From: Streptomyces sedi
GTDB lineage: Bacteria > Actinomycetota > Actinomycetes > Streptomycetales > Streptomycetaceae
DNA length: 64,000 nucleotides
Assembly: GCF_006335015.1 (NCBI RefSeq)
Contig: NZ_VDGT01000006.1
Span: 124,001 to 188,000, forward strand
Direction of reading: 5' to 3'
Each line of letters starts with the position of its first letter. The stretch's first letter is position 1. Position numbers and translations under genes: made by a program. Positions 60,885-64,000 of the stretch are shown in pieces. A model generated the notes under the pieces. It ran no database searches. It saw nothing but the letters and a program-made list of their open reading frames with translations, and was not told the origin of the DNA.

Positions 60885-61952
60885 ATGGGGGCAACCAGCG
60901 TCAGTCCGAGTGAGGAACGAGTGGAAGCGGCCGTGTCCGTGACCGACCGACAAGACACGACCACGCCCGCCCCCCGCAGACCCCTGGCGGGACTGCGTCT
61001 CCCGAGCCGCCCGCGGCTCTGGTTCGAGCTGCTGCTGATCGCCGTCAGCTACGCGGTCTACTCCGCGATCCGCAACGCCGCGCCCGCCCGCGTCGAGGAC
61101 GCGCAGCGGCACGCCCGTTGGATCTGGGACTTCCAGGACCAGATGGGCCTGGCCTTCGAGCGCTCGGTCAACCACGGCGTCGAGGGCGTGACCTGGCTGG
61201 TCGTGTCGATGAACTACTACTACGCGACGCTGCACTTCGTGGTCACCATCGGCGTGCTGGTCTGGCTCTTCCGCAGCCACCCCGGGCGGTACGGGCCGAC
61301 GAGGCTGGTGCTCTTCGTCACCACCGGCGTCGCCCTCATCGGCTACTACTTCTTCCCGCTGGCGCCGCCGAGGCTGATGGAGGGCATGGACTTCATCGAC
61401 ACGGCCCGCGTCCACCACACCTGGGGCTCGCTCTCCACCGAGGACAGCGCGATGGCCTCGGTCTCCAACCAGTACGCGGCGATGCCGTCCATGCACATCG
61501 GCTGGTCCCTGTGGTGCGGGCTGACCATAGCCGTGCTGGCCAAACCGCTGTGGGTCAAGATCCTCGGAGCCCTCTACCCGGCGGTCACCCTGCTGGTGAT
61601 CGTGGCCACCGCCAACCACTTCTGGCTGGACGCGGTCGGCGGGATGATCTGCCTCGCCGTGGGCTTCCTGGTCGCCCACCTCTGGTACGGCAGGGTCTGC
61701 TACCGGCTGCCGCGGGACGTCGCCGGGCCCGGGAGCCCGTCGACGGCCACGGCCGTCCGGCTCGGCAAGGCGCGGCCCGCCGGCTCGACGCCCGCCGCCG
61801 CGCCGCCCACCGCCTCGGCGACGGCGGTCTCCGGCGGGTCCTCCACCGCCCCGGTGTCCAGGGCGTCCGCGGCGTCCACCGCCTCCACGGCGCCGCACGG
61901 CCCGCCGCCCAAGGCCGGGCCGCCCCCCGGTCAGCCCGGTCAGCCCTCGTAG
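60885..61952 (+). CDS. PAP2-superfamily membrane phosphatase/transferase
   Basis: 355 residues. About six membrane helices between residues 45 and 275. The PAP2 signature is present as AAMPSMHIGWS (motif 2, His) and ATANHFWLDAVGG (motif 3, His with Asp), the version found in inositolphosphotransferase-like (AUR1/PAP2_3) proteins; YFFPLAPPRLM precedes it. The substrate may be a polyprenyl or phosphatidyl lipid. The C-terminal 75 residues are a cytoplasmic Ala/Ser/Thr/Pro tail without structure. Its stop lies 13 bases inside the 3' end of glnE on the other strand. GTG codons at 60921-60939 are alternative starts. Confidence 0.88.
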   Translation: MGATSVSPSEERVEAAVSVTDRQDTTTPAPRRPLAGLRLPSRPRLWFELLLIAVSYAVYSAIRNAAPARVEDAQRHARWIWDFQDQMGLAFERSVNHGVEGVTWLVVSMNYYYATLHFVVTIGVLVWLFRSHPGRYGPTRLVLFVTTGVALIGYYFFPLAPPRLMEGMDFIDTARVHHTWGSLSTEDSAMASVSNQYAAMPSMHIGWSLWCGLTIAVLAKPLWVKILGALYPAVTLLVIVATANHFWLDAVGGMICLAVGFLVAHLWYGRVCYRLPRDVAGPGSPSTATAVRLGKARPAGSTPAAAPPTASATAVSGGSSTAPVSRASAASTASTAPHGPPPKAGPPPGQPGQPS

Positions 61953-64000
61953 AAGACGCGCTCCACCACGCCGCGCGCCCGCCGGGTCACCCGGCGGTAG
62001 TCGTCCAACATCATGCCGGCGGTGCCCGGTTCGTACCCCAGGTAGCGCGCCACGGCCGCCGTCTCCCTGGTGTCCGTGGGGAAGCTGTCCAACGGCCGGC
62101 CGCGCACCAGCATCACCGCGTTCCGCACCCGGGAGGCCAGCACCCACGCCTCGTCGAGCACCGCCGCGTCCTCCTCCGTCAGCAGCCCGGCCGCCCGCGC
62201 CGCCACCAGCGCCGGGCGGGTGCCGGTGGTGCGCAGCTCCGGCAGCTGGGCGCCGTGCCGCAGCTGGAGGAGCTGAACGGTCCACTCGATGTCCGAGAGG
62301 CCGCCCCGGCCCAGCTTGGTGTGGGTGGTCGGGTCGGCGCCGCGCGGCAGGCGCTCGGCCTCCATCCGGGCCTTGAGCTTGCGGATCTCCAGCACCGCCC
62401 GCTCGGGCAGCCCGTCCGCCGGGTAGCGCAGCGGGTCGATCAGCTCGACGAAGCGCCGCCCCAGCTCCTCGTCGCCGGCGACCGGCTCGGCGCGCAGCAG
62501 CGCCTGGCTCTCCCACACCAGCGACCAGCGCCGGTAGTACGCCGCGTAGCTGGCGAGCGAACGGACCAGCGGCCCGTTGCGCCCCTCCGGCCGCAGATCG
62601 GTGTCGACCAGCAGCGGCGGGTCGACGCTCGGTAGTTGGAGCAGCCGGATCATCTCGTTGGCCCAGGCCCTGGCCTGGTCGGCCGCGGCCGACTCGTCCG
62701 CGCCCGGCAGCGGCTCGTGGACCAGCAGCACGTCCGCGTCCGAGCCGTAGCTCAGCTCGCGTCCGCCGAAGCGCCCCATCGCGATCACCGCGAACCGGGT
62801 CAGCGGCTCCCCGCCCCCGGCGGCGCGGGCGGCCTCCAGCGCGCCGACGAGGGTGGCCGCGTTGATGTCGGTGAGCGCGCCGCCGACCAGGTCGAGGGCC
62901 GCGCCCTCGTCCGTGGTGGCGTCCGGGCTGTCCTCGGGGGCGTAGGCGCCGATGATGTCGGCCGCCGCCGTGCGGAACAGCTCGCGCCGGCGCACGCCCC
63001 GCGCCGCCGTCGCCGCGGCCTCCGGGCCGCCGGCGCGGCCGACGGCGGCGCGCGTCTCCTGGGTGAGGGCCGCCCGGCCGCGCGGGCGCAGCCCGACGGG
63101 GTCGCCCAGCAGCGCGACCGCCTCGGGGGCGCGCAGCAGCAGGTCGGGGGCGAGCCGGCCGGCGGAGAGCACCCGGGCGAGGTTCTCGGCCGCGGCGCCC
63201 TCGTCGCGCAGCAGCCGCAGGTACCAGGGGGTGGTGCCCAGCGCGTCGGAGACCTTGCGGAAGCCGAGGAGCCCCGCGTCGGGGTCGGCCGAGTCGGCGA
63301 ACCTGTCCAGCAGCACCGGCAGCAGCGTGCGCTGGATGGCGGCCTTGCGGCTGACGCCGGAGGCCAGCGCGGTCAGATGGCGCAGCGCGGCGGCCGGGTC
63401 GGTGTAGCCCAGCGCCTCCAGGCGCTCCTTCGCCGCGCCCTCGCCCAGCCTGACCTGGCCGGCCTCCAGCCGGGCGACGGCGTCCAGCAGCGGGCGGTAG
63501 AAGAGCTTCTCGTGCAGCCGGCGCACCCCCGAGGTGTGGCGGCGCCAGGCCGCGTTCAGCTCGCGGACCGGGTCGACGGTGAAGCCGAGGGAGCGGCCGA
63601 GCCGGCGCAGCTCGGGCTCCTCCGTCGGCATCAGATGCGTGCGGCGCAGCCGGTGGAGCTGTATGCGGTGCTCGACGGTGCGCAGAAAGCGGTAGGAGCG
63701 GTCCAGCTCGGCGGCGTCGGCGCGGCCGACGTACCCGCCGTCGGCGAGCGCCGCCAGCGCGTCGAGCGTCGGCGCGCCCCGCAGCGCGGGGTCCGTTCTG
63801 CCGTGCACCAGCTGGAGGAGCTGGACGGCGAACTCGACGTCGCGCAGCCCGCCCGGGCCGAGCTTCAGCTCGCGGTCCAGCTGCGCGGCGGGGATGGAAC
63901 GTTCGACGCGGCGGCGCATCCGCTGCACGTCGGGCACGAAGTTCTCCCGCTCGGCGGCCCGCCACACCAGGGGTGCGACGGCCGCCCGGTACTCCTCGCC
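61940..64000 (-). CDS. glnE: glutamine-synthetase adenylyltransferase/deadenylylase GlnE (N-terminal part outside window)
   Basis: The last 686 codons are visible and the frame runs off the right edge; full-length GlnE has about 1,000 residues. Visible parts are the end of the first catalytic half (LGPGGLRDVEFAVQLLQLVHG, its helical GlnD-UR-UTase-like domain) and the complete second half, with a nucleotidyltransferase motif in RFGGRELSYGSDADVLLVHEP, then GRGGLSDIEWTVQLLQLRHG and a C-terminal helical domain. GlnE adds AMP to the GSI tyrosine (Y399 of GlnA here) and removes it. The mapping of the two halves onto adenylylation and deadenylylation follows E. coli. The 3' end overlaps the PAP2 gene. 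Confidence 0.95.
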   Translation of the reverse strand, partial: GEEYRAAVAPLVWRAAERENFVPDVQRMRRRVERSIPAAQLDRELKLGPGGLRDVEFAVQLLQLVHGRTDPALRGAPTLDALAALADGGYVGRADAAELDRSYRFLRTVEHRIQLHRLRRTHLMPTEEPELRRLGRSLGFTVDPVRELNAAWRRHTSGVRRLHEKLFYRPLLDAVARLEAGQVRLGEGAAKERLEALGYTDPAAALRHLTALASGVSRKAAIQRTLLPVLLDRFADSADPDAGLLGFRKVSDALGTTPWYLRLLRDEGAAAENLARVLSAGRLAPDLLLRAPEAVALLGDPVGLRPRGRAALTQETRAAVGRAGGPEAAATAARGVRRRELFRTAAADIIGAYAPEDSPDATTDEGAALDLVGGALTDINAATLVGALEAARAAGGGEPLTRFAVIAMGRFGGRELSYGSDADVLLVHEPLPGADESAAADQARAWANEMIRLLQLPSVDPPLLVDTDLRPEGRNGPLVRSLASYAAYYRRWSLVWESQALLRAEPVAGDEELGRRFVELIDPLRYPADGLPERAVLEIRKLKARMEAERLPRGADPTTHTKLGRGGLSDIEWTVQLLQLRHGAQLPELRTTGTRPALVAARAAGLLTEEDAAVLDEAWVLASRVRNAVMLVRGRPLDSFPTDTRETAAVARYLGYEPGTAGMMLDDYRRVTRRARGVVERVFYEG

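Noticed and set aside
60153..63965. A 1270-codon open frame on the minus strand covering malR, the PAP2 gene and glnE
   Set aside because: Its product is Arg/Gly/Pro-rich and it lies antisense to two genes with clear family motifs and out of frame with glnE; such long empty frames are normal in very GC-rich DNA.

Overview
The window reads as a stretch of core chromosome from a high-GC actinobacterium, almost certainly Streptomyces or a close relative. Reasons: very high GC with GC-rich third codon positions, many GTG starts, several apparently leaderless genes, a TusA-fused cysteine desulfurase, both a GSI-type (glnA) and a GSII-type (glnII) glutamine synthetase with the GSI adenylyltransferase glnE, GlnR-like boxes, an NsdA-like regulator and a MalR/malEFG/aglA cluster. 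As I remember it, the order sucB - lipB/lipA - glnA - glnII - mal - glnE matches the S. coelicolor core chromosome; I could not check this. No phage, transposon, CRISPR array, rRNA or tRNA was recognised.

Layout. 1-4 kb: 3' end of a cysteine desulfurase/TusA gene, a PfkB-type sugar/nucleoside kinase, a secreted or membrane-anchored acidic protein, and an A-type Fe-S carrier (erpA). 4.1-9.1 kb: nadA with a striking dyad operator, the pspA/pspAA pair, a DUF3043 membrane protein, an HtrA-like lipoprotein protease and a small conserved protein. 9.2-16.5 kb: the wreck of a VOC-family gene, cobT, a six-helix membrane protein, pepA, and lpdA followed by sucB (E3 and E2 of 2-oxoacid dehydrogenases). 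16.6-23.7 kb: a GntR/FCD regulator, a promoter/operator region without its expected gene, a WYL regulator, an SDR, a DUF4240 protein, a TIGR01777 epimerase, an 0.8 kb gene-poor gap and an FAD amine-oxidase-like protein. 23.7-28.4 kb: NsdA-like regulator diverging from lipB-lipA, then two small genes. 28.6-38.9 kb: RDD protein, glnA, transglutaminase-like protein, alpha/beta hydrolase, rsgA with an odd N-terminus, TetR and other small genes, and glnII. 39.1-47.9 kb: a histidine kinase and its likely response regulator separated by a Ser/Thr kinase with an amino-acid-binding-type extracellular domain, a phosphotransferase and a PI-PLC-like exoprotein, then a large membrane protein. 48.4-53.4 kb: a secreted GH2 enzyme with two AbfB modules, D-aminoacylase and RidA. 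53.4-60.7 kb: malE-malF-malG-aglA-lacI operon on the minus strand, faced by a divergent malR paralogue. 60.9-64 kb: a PAP2-family membrane enzyme and the C-terminal two thirds of glnE.

How it fits together. Nitrogen: GlnR-like boxes precede both glnA and glnII. The GSI has the adenylylation tyrosine (Y399) and glnE lies 31 kb away to modify it. Between glnII and glnE lies a receptor-type Ser/Thr kinase whose outside domain resembles amino-acid-binding proteins, a candidate external amino-acid sensor. Lipoate: lipB and lipA make the cofactor carried by the two lipoyl lysines of SucB, whose E3 partner lpdA lies next to it; ErpA and the cysteine desulfurase can supply the Fe-S clusters of LipA and NadA. 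Carbon: MalEFG imports maltodextrins, AglA hydrolyses them, and two nearly identical LacI-family repressors bracket the operon. RidA beside D-aminoacylase suggests clean-up of reactive imines during D-amino-acid use.

Nearly every convergent gene pair is separated by a strong hairpin terminator. The most unusual items are the composite dyad upstream of nadA, the 17-bp palindromic operator/promoter after the GntR gene, the paired TTGCCGCAA palindromes in the mal control region, the Ser-rich repeat-encoded extension of RsgA, and the kinase with a solute-binding receptor domain.
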